From Candidatus Bipolaricaulota bacterium (GTDB taxonomy: Bacteria > Bipolaricaulota > Bipolaricaulia > UBA7950 > UBA9294), in contig JAGGSM010000237.1 in assembly GCA_021159105.1 (NCBI GenBank), positions 1-8,027 on the forward strand: 8,027 nucleotides of DNA. The letters run 5' to 3'. The position numbers and the translations under genes are program-made. Under the pieces are notes generated by a model, which saw nothing but the letters and a program-made list of their open reading frames with translations, did not search any database and was not told where the DNA came from. How positions within the stretch are numbered: position 1 is the stretch's first letter; each line of letters starts with the position of its first letter. This document shows, piece after piece, positions 1-5,488 of the stretch.

Positions 1-403
1 CCTCTTCCGTGCCGTCGTAACAGCCCTTGCAGTGCAAGTTGCAGGTTCGTGAAGGACTGATGACAAGAAAGCCGGGGGGAGAATCGCCATATCTCTCCTT
101 GAATGCCTCCCCATTGGGGTTCTTTGCCCGCATGCGTTTATGGGCGAACTCGATGAAGTGCCGAGCGGCCCGCTTTGAGATATTTCCTTTTCTCAAGGAT
201 CGATCGAAGGAATACATGAGTCCGCGCATGGTCAGCCATTCATCCCGTTTCATCCCTGGAGGATTATCCGTGCGCTTCAGAAACTCCCAGATCGCGCGAT
301 CTGCCAAGTGAACAGCGCCGCCGCGGATCAGGTTGTTTCGCACCAGCCCAAGCGCAGCGCCCTCTGTCTTCGTAGATATCCAGGCAGGAACTAGCTTTGC
401 CAT
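1..403 (-). CDS. Radical SAM protein, N-terminal part, cut by the window edge
   Basis: The minus-strand frame from ATG at 403 stays open for 134 codons to the left edge. Residues 113-134 carry the radical SAM signature: a beta-strand-like FLVISPSRT, then CNLHCKGCY with Cys121, Cys125 and Cys128 in the CxxxCxxC spacing. In this family these cysteines hold the [4Fe-4S] cluster that cleaves S-adenosylmethionine to a 5'-deoxyadenosyl radical. Before the motif lies an extension of about 112 residues, rich in Arg and Lys, with no motif I recognise. The start is well supported: GGAGGT at 415-410 sits 6 nt before the ATG. The gene has its own promoter and a copy of the TetR-type palindrome (separate entries). 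The substrate cannot be told because the barrel and C-terminus are missing. Radical SAM membership is secure from the motif; function is open. Confidence 0.85.
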   Translation of the reverse strand, partial: MAKLVPAWISTKTEGAALGLVRNNLIRGGAVHLADRAIWEFLKRTDNPPGMKRDEWLTMRGLMYSFDRSLRKGNISKRAARHFIEFAHKRMRAKNPNGEAFKERYGDSPPGFLVISPSRTCNLHCKGCYDGTEE

Positions 404-441
404 CTCATTACCTCCGCAATAATCGACACGTTCGGCTATAG

Positions 442-455
442 AACGAACGTTCGTT
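442..455. promoter_or_regulatory. Putative TetR operator at the radical SAM promoter
   Basis: AACGAACGTTCGTT is a perfect 14-bp palindrome and is identical to the one at 3381-3394 in front of the tetR-like gene. It begins 6 bp downstream of the predicted -10 box (467-462), so it covers the predicted start site, where a bound repressor would block initiation. Short palindromes overlapping core promoters are the usual binding sites of TetR-family dimers. Binding by the regulator in this window is inferred from the shared site. Confidence 0.75.
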
Positions 456-461
456 TTCGAC

Positions 462-490
462 ATGATAGAGCATTACCTCTCAATGGTCAA
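462..490 (-). promoter_or_regulatory. Sigma-70-type promoter of the radical SAM gene
   Basis: Read on the minus strand, TTGACC (490-485) is followed after exactly 17 bp by TATCAT (467-462). The predicted start is near 455, at the edge of the palindrome. This gives a leader of about 50 nt that includes the GGAGGT ribosome site. The promoter lies in the 147-bp gap after the kinase gene. No convincing terminator is visible in that gap, only a weak 4-bp hairpin (CTGC/GCAG) near 510, so read-through from upstream is possible as well. Confidence 0.65.
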
Positions 491-550
491 GTACTGTGGG
501 TAACTGCGTCGGCAGATGCTCCCTTCTCTCCTAAGCGGGCAACTGAGCTG

Positions 551-2242
551 TCACATCTTGCCGTGGCGCAGGATCGATATGAGGAGCCAGAACCCCATCA
601 CTCCTGCGGCGGCAAAGCCCAGAGCGCCGATTATCGGGACCCCGTAGACCTTGGGAGGGATCTCTGCACGCATTATGAGCGCCGAGCCAACGATCAATGA
701 GGACAGCACGATGGAAAAGGAGATGCGGTTACTGATCTGTTCGTGTGTCTTGAGCATCGGGTCGAGCCCCCTGTGCTCGAACTCGATCCTTGTTCTCCCT
801 TCCTTTATCTGCGTTAGGATCTCTCGCGTCTGCGCCGGAAGGTCGCGCAGAAGGATACTGAGATCGATCGCTGACAGATAGAAATCCTTCGTCAGCTTGA
901 GCGGGTTCAACCGCTCACTCAGAAGCTTCTTCGCAAACGGCTCAGTGTGCTTCACCATATCGAAGTCCGGGTCCAGCACTCTACCGACTCCTTCGATCGT
1001 GATGAGAGCCTTACTGAGCAAGTAGAAATTGGGAGGGATCTTCAACCGGTGCTTGACGACCAATGTCACCATCTGGTTCAGCATCACCCCCATGTTCACG
1101 CTCTTGAGGGATCGGTAGGAATACTGCTCCAACAGCTCGTATATCTCGTACTCCAGTTGCTCGGCGTCCTCGATATACTGATTGTGCGCGAGCTTCAGGA
1201 CCGTCTTGGTTATACTTGCCGCATCCTGATTGACGATCCCGACAAGGATGTTGCTTAGGGCTTCTCGGTGCGCAGGAGAGATTCCACCCATCATTCCAAA
1301 GTCGAGGAAACAGACGACGTTCCCCGGTAGAGCCACCATGTTTCCGGGATGAGGGTCGGCGTGGAAGAATCCGTGTTCGAAGACCTGTTTGAGGACAAGG
1401 TCCGCCCCGCGGCTGGCGAGGAGCTTCGGATCGAGCCCCGCGTTGATGAGCACTTCCGCGCTGGAGGCCTTCACTCCATTGATGAACTCCATCGTCAGAA
1501 CCTTGCTGGTGCTGTAGTCGCGGTACACCTTCGGCACGTAGATGGTAGTTTCATCTTGGAAGTTTCTGCCGAAGCGTTCAATCGATGTTGCCTCGATGGT
1601 AAAGTCGATCTCCTTGTTAATCGACCGCTCGAACTCCGCAACAACGGAGACCGGGTGCAGGATATCCATCTCCTGGATGTGCTTCTCCATCAGCGCCGCC
1701 AGGTCGAACATGATCTCCAGATCGGTCTTGATGATCTGCTCGATCCCCGGGCGTTGCACCTTGATGGCCACTTCTTCCCCGTTTAGCAAGGTAGCTTTGT
1801 GAACCTGTGCTATCGAAGCTGAAGCGATAGGGGTAGGCGAATACTCCGCGAAGACCTCAGAGATGGGCCTGCCGAGTTCCTCTTCGATGAGATCCCGCGC
1901 CTCCGCGTCAGAGAAGGGGGGGACATCGCTCTGGAGCTTCGCCAGCTCTGCGATCAGCTCCTGCGGTACTAGATCCGGCCTGTTGCTCATGATCTGGCCG
2001 AACTTGATGAACGTCGGACCCAGCTCCTCCAATACCATCCTGATCCGTTCCCAGCGGGAAAGGGAAGCGATCTTTCGATCACCTTGCCCGGGGAGGAGCT
2101 TCCTGCCCCGATCGATGTAGCGTTCGAGGTTGCTGCGTGTGACTAGATCACCAAAACCGTGCTTCACCAGCACTCGAATGATCTCTCGGTAGCGGGTGAT
2201 ATGGCGATAGGTCCGGCTCAGAGAGCCTATTCTGTGTACCAT
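551..2242 (-). CDS. AarF/UbiB (ABC1/ADCK) family atypical kinase
   Basis: This 563-residue protein has the hallmarks of the UbiB/ADCK family in order. The family-specific KxGQ motif is KFGQ at 80-83. The Ala-rich loop that replaces the kinase glycine loop is around 138-150 (PIASASIAQVHKA). The ATP-binding lysine is in VAIKVQRPG (Lys161). The catalytic loop HADPHPGN is at 294-301 with Asp296, and the metal-binding LDFG is at 313-316 with Asp314. Two hydrophobic helices at about 508-524 and 535-556 anchor the C-terminus in the membrane, as in bacterial UbiB. Family members are ATPases that support quinone biosynthesis or lipid homeostasis; which role applies here is unknown, so no symbol is given. 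The nearest ribosome site, AGGAGT (2262-2257), is about 14 nt from this ATG, further than usual. The gene probably shares a transcript with the phasin-like gene upstream, moderated by a hairpin between them. Confidence 0.93.
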   Translation of the reverse strand: MVHRIGSLSRTYRHITRYREIIRVLVKHGFGDLVTRSNLERYIDRGRKLLPGQGDRKIASLSRWERIRMVLEELGPTFIKFGQIMSNRPDLVPQELIAELAKLQSDVPPFSDAEARDLIEEELGRPISEVFAEYSPTPIASASIAQVHKATLLNGEEVAIKVQRPGIEQIIKTDLEIMFDLAALMEKHIQEMDILHPVSVVAEFERSINKEIDFTIEATSIERFGRNFQDETTIYVPKVYRDYSTSKVLTMEFINGVKASSAEVLINAGLDPKLLASRGADLVLKQVFEHGFFHADPHPGNMVALPGNVVCFLDFGMMGGISPAHREALSNILVGIVNQDAASITKTVLKLAHNQYIEDAEQLEYEIYELLEQYSYRSLKSVNMGVMLNQMVTLVVKHRLKIPPNFYLLSKALITIEGVGRVLDPDFDMVKHTEPFAKKLLSERLNPLKLTKDFYLSAIDLSILLRDLPAQTREILTQIKEGRTRIEFEHRGLDPMLKTHEQISNRISFSIVLSSLIVGSALIMRAEIPPKVYGVPIIGALGFAAAGVMGFWLLISILRHGKM

Positions 2243-2283
2243 GGTCAGTTCATTTTACTCCTAAGCCGACAACCAAACCAAAC

Positions 2284-2309
2284 GGGGGATGGGCGATCGC
2301 CCATCCCCC
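2284..2309 (-). terminator. Perfect 26-bp palindrome between phasin-like and kinase genes
   Basis: The half GGGGGATGGGCGA (2284-2296) is followed at once by its exact complement TCGCCCATCCCCC (2297-2309). In RNA it would fold into an 11-bp, mostly GC stem with a 4-nt GAUC loop. On the minus strand it is followed by GTTTGGTTTGGTT, which is T-rich but not a clean T run. It lies 44 bp after the phasin-like stop codon and about 42 bp before the kinase start. It is best read as a partial intrinsic terminator or an mRNA-stabilising hairpin that lowers kinase expression. A protein-binding site is an alternative. Confidence 0.6.
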
Positions 2310-2352
2310 ACATAAACCACTCCACAAAGGCGCAGAGCCCTCGGGTACAAGA

Positions 2353-2664
2353 TTAATCGGCGTTCTCCTCAGTGTTCATCTGGTCTTCCAGCTTCTCAAT
2401 GCGGGCTTTGAGATCCTCGAAATCCTTTCGGGAAGGGATGTCAAGCCGTTTCAGCGCATCTCCCACCGTCTTTTTCACCTCTTCTTCGAGATTCTTCCGT
2501 GCCTCGTCCGATTGATCGAGTAGCTCCTGCGCGAGCTTCCTGCTCTCCTCCTCGGTGAGCTTGTTCTCTTCACGGATCTTCTGTACGAGCTCATCGAGCT
2601 TATCCCTGGCGATCAAACCAAGCCCGACGCTTGTGAGAATGGCCTTTCTTGTTAGGTCAAGCAT
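2353..2664 (-). CDS. Phasin-like (PHA granule-associated) coiled-coil protein
   Basis: A 103-residue, highly charged, almost wholly helical protein. The N-terminal 20 residues (RKAILTSVGLGLIARDK) form an amphipathic or weakly hydrophobic helix. A Glu/Lys-rich stretch follows at about 25-65. The end holds ALKRLDIPSRKDFEDLKARI (69-88) and then KLEDQM, which resembles the conserved tail of the polyhydroxyalkanoate granule-associated family (RLGVPSRxDVxxLxxRxxxLE). Such proteins coat storage granules or self-associate as coiled coils, but small homologues are widespread in bacteria without PHA, so a granule role is not proven. Start choice is firm: GAGGAGG (2677-2671) is 6 nt from the ATG. The gene lies 91 bp after the TetR gene with no convincing promoter of its own, so it is probably co-transcribed with it. 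No PHA synthase is present in the window. Confidence 0.75.
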   Translation of the reverse strand: MLDLTRKAILTSVGLGLIARDKLDELVQKIREENKLTEEESRKLAQELLDQSDEARKNLEEEVKKTVGDALKRLDIPSRKDFEDLKARIEKLEDQMNTEENAD

Positions 2665-2691
2665 TGTGTTCCTCCTCTAGTGATTCCTTTA

Positions 2692-2733
2692 CTCCTTGAT
2701 GGTGTCCCAGACTCTACCCTGCAGGTCAAGGAG
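2692..2733 (-). repeat. 8-bp inverted repeat in the tetR-phasin gap
   Basis: CTCCTTGA (2692-2699) and TCAAGGAG (2726-2733) are exact complements separated by 26 nt. In the minus-strand transcript the 3' arm contains an AAGGAG motif about 30 nt ahead of the phasin-like start, separate from the GAGGAGG actually next to it. A weak RNA hairpin or chance are both possible. There is no T tract, so it is not called a terminator. Confidence 0.3.
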
Positions 2734-2755
2734 AAGATCATGAATTGCGATAGCG

Positions 2756-3367
2756 CTACGCATGAGCCTTCTCCCCTCCCCGATCAATGTGCAGCCACAG
2801 CCAAAGAGAAGTCGCAAGTTCCTGTGGCCCCTCGTTTCTGAACTGCACCGCCGTTTCATCTTCTCCCAGCGCCCTCAGGCTTACTGCCTCTACCATCCCC
2901 AGCATCTCGTAGGCGGTCAGGAGTGGCGAACAGGGTCGGATCTCTCCTGCCGTGATCCCTTGCTTGATGATCTCAGCAACGTAGCCAGCCACATTGCCAT
3001 AGAGATCCTGAATCTTGACACGCAATGAGGGACTCGGATCGAACCTCTCGCGAAAGAACAGGCGCGCGACGTCGCCTCGTTCTTGGAGCAGGTCAAAATG
3101 CATCTTGACCAGCCTTTCAATCTGATCCTTGAGCGGCAATCCACGCTGACGCAGTCCCTCCAGGAACTCTTGACGGCGCTCGATCTCCTCCCGCACGATT
3201 TGTTCCAGGATCTCCTCTTTCCCTGAGAAGTGATGGTAGATTGCACCAATCGAGACCTTGGCAAGCTGGGCGATCGCTCTCATCCCTGTGGCAGCAAATC
3301 CCTCTTGTGCAAAGAGCCGTTCGGCAGCCTGTGTAATCCTATCTTCCAGTCGTGGCTGATCGTTCAT
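2756..3367 (-). CDS. TetR/AcrR-family transcriptional regulator
   Basis: This 203-residue protein has the usual TetR size and layout. The N-terminal DNA-binding domain reads RITQAAERLFAQEGFAATG, and the helix-turn-helix covers roughly residues 28-47, ending in the family hallmark IGAIYHHFSGKEEIL. The all-helical C-terminal part (about 55-195) would be the ligand and dimer domain. It is not conserved enough to name a ligand; C-terminal layouts of this kind occur in regulators of fatty-acid and efflux genes. The start is set by conservation of the HTH rather than by a ribosome site: none is visible, and the promoter puts the transcript start within a few bases of the ATG. A palindrome inside that promoter suggests autoregulation, and an identical one lies at the radical SAM promoter. 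The gene heads a likely operon with the phasin-like and kinase genes. Confidence 0.93.
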   Translation of the reverse strand: MNDQPRLEDRITQAAERLFAQEGFAATGMRAIAQLAKVSIGAIYHHFSGKEEILEQIVREEIERRQEFLEGLRQRGLPLKDQIERLVKMHFDLLQERGDVARLFFRERFDPSPSLRVKIQDLYGNVAGYVAEIIKQGITAGEIRPCSPLLTAYEMLGMVEAVSLRALGEDETAVQFRNEGPQELATSLWLWLHIDRGGEKAHA

Positions 3368-3375
3368 GATGGCTA

Positions 3376-3404
3376 AGTATAACGAACGTTCGTTTCACTG
3401 TCAA
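3376..3404 (-). promoter_or_regulatory. Near-consensus sigma-70 promoter of the tetR-like gene
   Basis: On the minus strand, TTGACA (3404-3399) matches the -35 consensus exactly. It is followed by a 17-bp spacer (3398-3382) and TATACT (3381-3376). The predicted start is about 3370-3367, at or within 3 nt of the ATG at 3367, so the message should be leaderless or nearly so. Most of the spacer is filled by the operator palindrome. Confidence 0.8.
3381..3394. promoter_or_regulatory. Putative TetR operator at its own promoter
   Basis: AACGAACGTTCGTT, a perfect 14-bp palindrome, lies in the spacer between the -35 and -10 boxes and shares its last base with the -10. A repressor bound here would occlude RNA polymerase. 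The identical sequence at 442-455 indicates a common regulator. Assignment to the adjacent TetR protein rests on position and on the frequent autoregulation in this family. Confidence 0.8.
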
Positions 3405-3522
3405 CCTACCCAACAGAGCTATGTCTTTCATCGAGACAACTGGTGAATAGTAGTGACGATAGTGCGGGTGAGTGACTCTTGGAGCGCAGGAATGACAGCA
3501 GTGCGGGATCACCTCTGGAGCA

Positions 3523-4251
3523 TCAGGATCTTTGATCGAGATGTAGCTGCCGAGACTTTCCTCCTCGTCTGGCCTTACCAAACCAACACACCTTGAGGTA
3601 TACGCCCGCGTGGTGGCCGGTATAGCGGAGCCCCTGTCCCTTGTCGAGGCGCCGAGAAGAGACAACAACCTTGTTATGTGGCAGGAACACGATCTTTCCT
3701 CTCTTCTTCAGCCTTTGCGCGAGGAGTACATCCTCGGCTTCGTTCGGGTATCTCCCGTTCACTCTGAACCCATCGACTTCGAGGAAGGCATCCTTCCTCA
3801 CCGCGAAATTGGGTCCGCAGAACAAGGGATGCCCAAGGCGGAGATTTACCGCCTGGAATCCCGTGAAGAAGGCATGCCCAAGGCGTGTCCAGATCCGTTG
3901 CCCGGTAAGTTCGATGGTTCCAAACGTTCCGATCACCGCGGGATCGGTGAATGGAGCAACGATGCGCTGCAGCCAATCAGGTTCAGTGATGGCATCAGCA
4001 TCACTAGAGACAATAATGTCTCCGTGAGCGGCTTCGAAACCGGCCTGCCGCGCGCGCGCAACGCCCGGCTCTTCCAAACGTATCACGCGCACCCCGAAAG
4101 ACTCTGCCACCTGCTGCGTGTTATCACTGGATGCTGAATCGACGACAACTATCTCAAAATCATCTAGCTCCTGCTGGCGCAGGGCAAATAGACAGCGAGG
4201 AAGTAACTCTTCTTCGTTCCGCGCAGGCACAACAATCGATACGCTACTCAT
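3523..4251 (-). CDS. Family 2 glycosyltransferase (GT-A fold)
   Basis: With the start at ATG 4251 the protein has 242 residues and opens in the typical way, SSVSIVVPARNEEELLP. Further landmarks are VVVDSASSDNT at about 35-45 (nucleotide binding), SDADA at 83-87 holding the DxD metal-binding motif (Asp84, Asp86), CGPNFAVRKDAFLEVDGF at 145-162, and NEAEDVLLAQRL at 170-181 with the probable catalytic Glu-Asp pair. It would transfer a sugar from a nucleotide sugar to an unknown acceptor. There is no membrane segment, so it should act on the cytoplasmic side. GTG at 4269 or 4260 in the same frame could be the start instead, adding up to 6 residues; no start has a strong ribosome site. The basic C-terminal tail (ARRGGKSRQLHLDQRS) is not conserved-looking. 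It has its own promoter and a long leader, so it is probably a single-gene unit. Confidence 0.9.
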   Translation of the reverse strand: MSSVSIVVPARNEEELLPRCLFALRQQELDDFEIVVVDSASSDNTQQVAESFGVRVIRLEEPGVARARQAGFEAAHGDIIVSSDADAITEPDWLQRIVAPFTDPAVIGTFGTIELTGQRIWTRLGHAFFTGFQAVNLRLGHPLFCGPNFAVRKDAFLEVDGFRVNGRYPNEAEDVLLAQRLKKRGKIVFLPHNKVVVSSRRLDKGQGLRYTGHHAGVYLKVCWFGKARRGGKSRQLHLDQRS

Positions 4252-4472
4252 GATGCTCACACTTTCCACCGTCGTTTCCCAGGAGATACAAGCCGTCTCT
4301 CGTCCGTTGGCTGTAGTCTCTCAAGCCCCGAGAGACCCATCGAGTGGTCAGGTTTCAGCCAATAGCTTGTGGTATCGACCTGCCTGGTTCGTCTCATCCG
4401 TGCATGCCTCTCCTCTCAACGTTCTCCGCGAGAGGTCAGCTATCCCTCATCTTCCAACTCAAGACGGCAACG
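4252..4472 (-). other. Long leader of the glycosyltransferase gene with competing hairpins
   Basis: No gene is visible between the promoter and the glycosyltransferase start. The minus-strand RNA would contain three nested or successive inverted repeats. CCTCTC/GAGAGG lies around 4436-4410. CAGGT/ACCTG spans roughly 4384-4347. GTCTCTC/GAGAGAC at 4336-4330 and 4322-4316 has a 7-nt loop. A further copy, CGAGAGAC (4302-4295), could pair instead with GTCTCTCG (4336-4329), so two folds compete. I recognise no known riboswitch or ncRNA family. Structure and any regulatory role are inferred by eye only. Confidence 0.3.
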
Positions 4473-4478
4473 CTCCAT

Positions 4479-4507
4479 ATTGTACCACCCAAGCAGTGCT
4501 TTGTCAT
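4479..4507 (-). promoter_or_regulatory. Sigma-70-type promoter of the glycosyltransferase gene
   Basis: ATGACA (4507-4502) is followed after 17 bp by TACAAT (4484-4479) on the minus strand. The predicted start near 4472 lies just past the terminator-like hairpin of the upstream operon and about 220 nt before the glycosyltransferase ATG. Confidence 0.6.
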
Positions 4508-4514
4508 AAATGAT

Positions 4515-4542
4515 GGGCCTTTGGGCGCGAACCCAAAGGCCC
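4515..4542 (-). terminator. Hairpin terminator after the LolA-like gene
   Basis: GGGCCTTTGGG (4515-4525) and CCCAAAGGCCC (4532-4542) form a perfect 11-bp stem with a 6-nt loop. It starts 9 bp after the stop codon of the LolA-like gene. On the minus strand it is followed by ATCATTTATG, a short imperfect T-rich tail. Position and symmetry support it as the intrinsic terminator of the RND/LolA-like operon. Confidence 0.75.
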
Positions 4543-4551
4543 AGGCAATGT

Positions 4552-5412
4552 TCAGTCGTTCAACCCATAGGTGGCTGGATCGAACGTTGCCAGATTATCC
4601 GGATCGAAGACAGAATCAGGAATTTCGCTCTCCGGGCGCTGCCTCTTGACAAAGGTGATCGTCGTCGAGCTTTTGTCCAGAGCATTGGTCGCGAGCATCT
4701 TACTGGCGAGGAGCTGCCCGTCGAACGTGGTCAGGGAGAGAACGTCCATAGTCCGTTCCAGGTTTCCCGATTCGTTGTAGTCTTCACTCTTGACCATAAG
4801 GAAGCTCTCCTTGTCCACCCATGCCTTGCCAGTTGGGTAGTCTGCATCTGCATCCGGTTTAGCGGTGAGCGCAAGTACATAGCATGCCCTCTGCTCATCC
4901 CCGATCGTCAGGGTCTCTTCTCCCACAAGCTTGGCTGAGTACTTGTCGGCGTAGCTACGGTTCCCCATATCCTTGTAAGAGAACGTGCTTCCGGCGAAGC
5001 TCTGCTTCTGCTGATCGGCAACGAGTTCCTTTGCCATTCCGAGAGCGGGCAGGTACAGCCACATGCGCGCGTCCTCCCCCACTGGCTTAACGGAGAGGAA
5101 GATCGTCCCGGCGACGTCCTCCGGCTGTTTGAAGTAGATCAGCGATTCTTCCGGCTGCCCCTCGTTCTTCTTGCCGATGCCAGCGAACACGTTGGATGCG
5201 CTTGTCCCATCGGCGTAGACGTTGTCAAACTGCACGACCGAGATCAAGCTCCCCTCGGCGAGCGAGGCCGCCTCATCATCGACCTTCTGCAGGATTTCAT
5301 CCCCGGTCAGCCCAGCGGCCATCGCCCCCAAGGAGATCGCCACAATGGCACCAATGATAAACGCTCCTTTAGCAATCCTGTACAGCCCTTCTTTTCTGAA
5401 CTTTCGTTCCAT
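4552..5412 (-). CDS. Secreted LolA-like outer-membrane lipoprotein-sorting protein
   Basis: A 286-residue protein with a clear Sec signal peptide: a basic start (ERKFRKEG), a hydrophobic core at about 17-30 (AFIIGAIVAISLGA) and a likely cut after Ala-Met-Ala (30-32). There is no lipobox cysteine, so it should be soluble in the periplasm. The mature part is beta-rich and resembles the LolA/LolB-like fold of the 'outer membrane lipoprotein-sorting protein' group often encoded beside MMPL-type RND exporters. Typical elements are SLIYFKQPEDVAGTIFLSV (about 90-108), MWLYLPALGMAKEL (117-130) and a final strand region ending in DPATYGLND. The natural cargo (lipoprotein or lipid) is unknown. AAGGAGG (5424-5418) lies 5 nt from the ATG, an excellent start. 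It follows the RND gene by 76 bp and is followed by a terminator hairpin, so the two probably form one operon. Confidence 0.88.
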   Translation of the reverse strand: MERKFRKEGLYRIAKGAFIIGAIVAISLGAMAAGLTGDEILQKVDDEAASLAEGSLISVVQFDNVYADGTSASNVFAGIGKKNEGQPEESLIYFKQPEDVAGTIFLSVKPVGEDARMWLYLPALGMAKELVADQQKQSFAGSTFSYKDMGNRSYADKYSAKLVGEETLTIGDEQRACYVLALTAKPDADADYPTGKAWVDKESFLMVKSEDYNESGNLERTMDVLSLTTFDGQLLASKMLATNALDKSSTTITFVKRQRPESEIPDSVFDPDNLATFDPATYGLND

Positions 5413-5460
5413 CTTATCCTCCTTAAGATATGAGTTTTCTTTACATCCATTCCCATAGCC

Positions 5461-5477
5461 CGAGGCTGAGCGCCTCG
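5461..5477 (-). repeat. Small hairpin between exporter and LolA-like genes
   Basis: CGAGGC (5461-5466) and GCCTCG (5472-5477) form a 6-bp GC-rich stem with a 5-nt loop, 11 bp after the exporter's stop codon and before the LolA-like ribosome site. No T tract follows. It may protect the upstream message end or weaken read-through; chance is possible. Confidence 0.35.
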
Positions 5478-5488
5478 ATCATTCATTC

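Noticed and set aside
27..311. Plus-strand open frame of 94 codons
   Set aside because: It lies wholly antisense to the radical SAM gene, which has a ribosome site, a promoter and a cluster motif; the plus frame shows no recognisable protein.
424..436. Possible second half-site (CGAACGTGTCG on the minus strand) beside the operator
   Set aside because: Only the outer three bases are symmetric and the spacing is shifted by one base from the perfect site.
2294..2300. GCGATCGC core as a cyanobacterial HIP1-type repeat
   Set aside because: A single occurrence at the centre of a larger palindrome; nothing else suggests a cyanobacterium.
2917..3264. Second minus-strand frame inside the TetR gene
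   Set aside because: It is an overlapping shadow with Arg/Ser-rich composition; the TetR frame has a full family signature.
3461..3507. Short direct repeat AGTGCGGG (3461 and 3500)
   Set aside because: Eight bases repeated twice in a gap without other structure; chance is adequate and no iterated array is present.
4252..4551. tRNA or known small RNA in the 300-bp gap
   Set aside because: No T-loop motif, cloverleaf pairing or known small RNA core was seen on either strand.
4567..4577. Operator-like CGAACGTT within the LolA-like gene
   Set aside because: Only the core matches; it lacks the flanks of the 14-bp palindrome and lies inside coding sequence.
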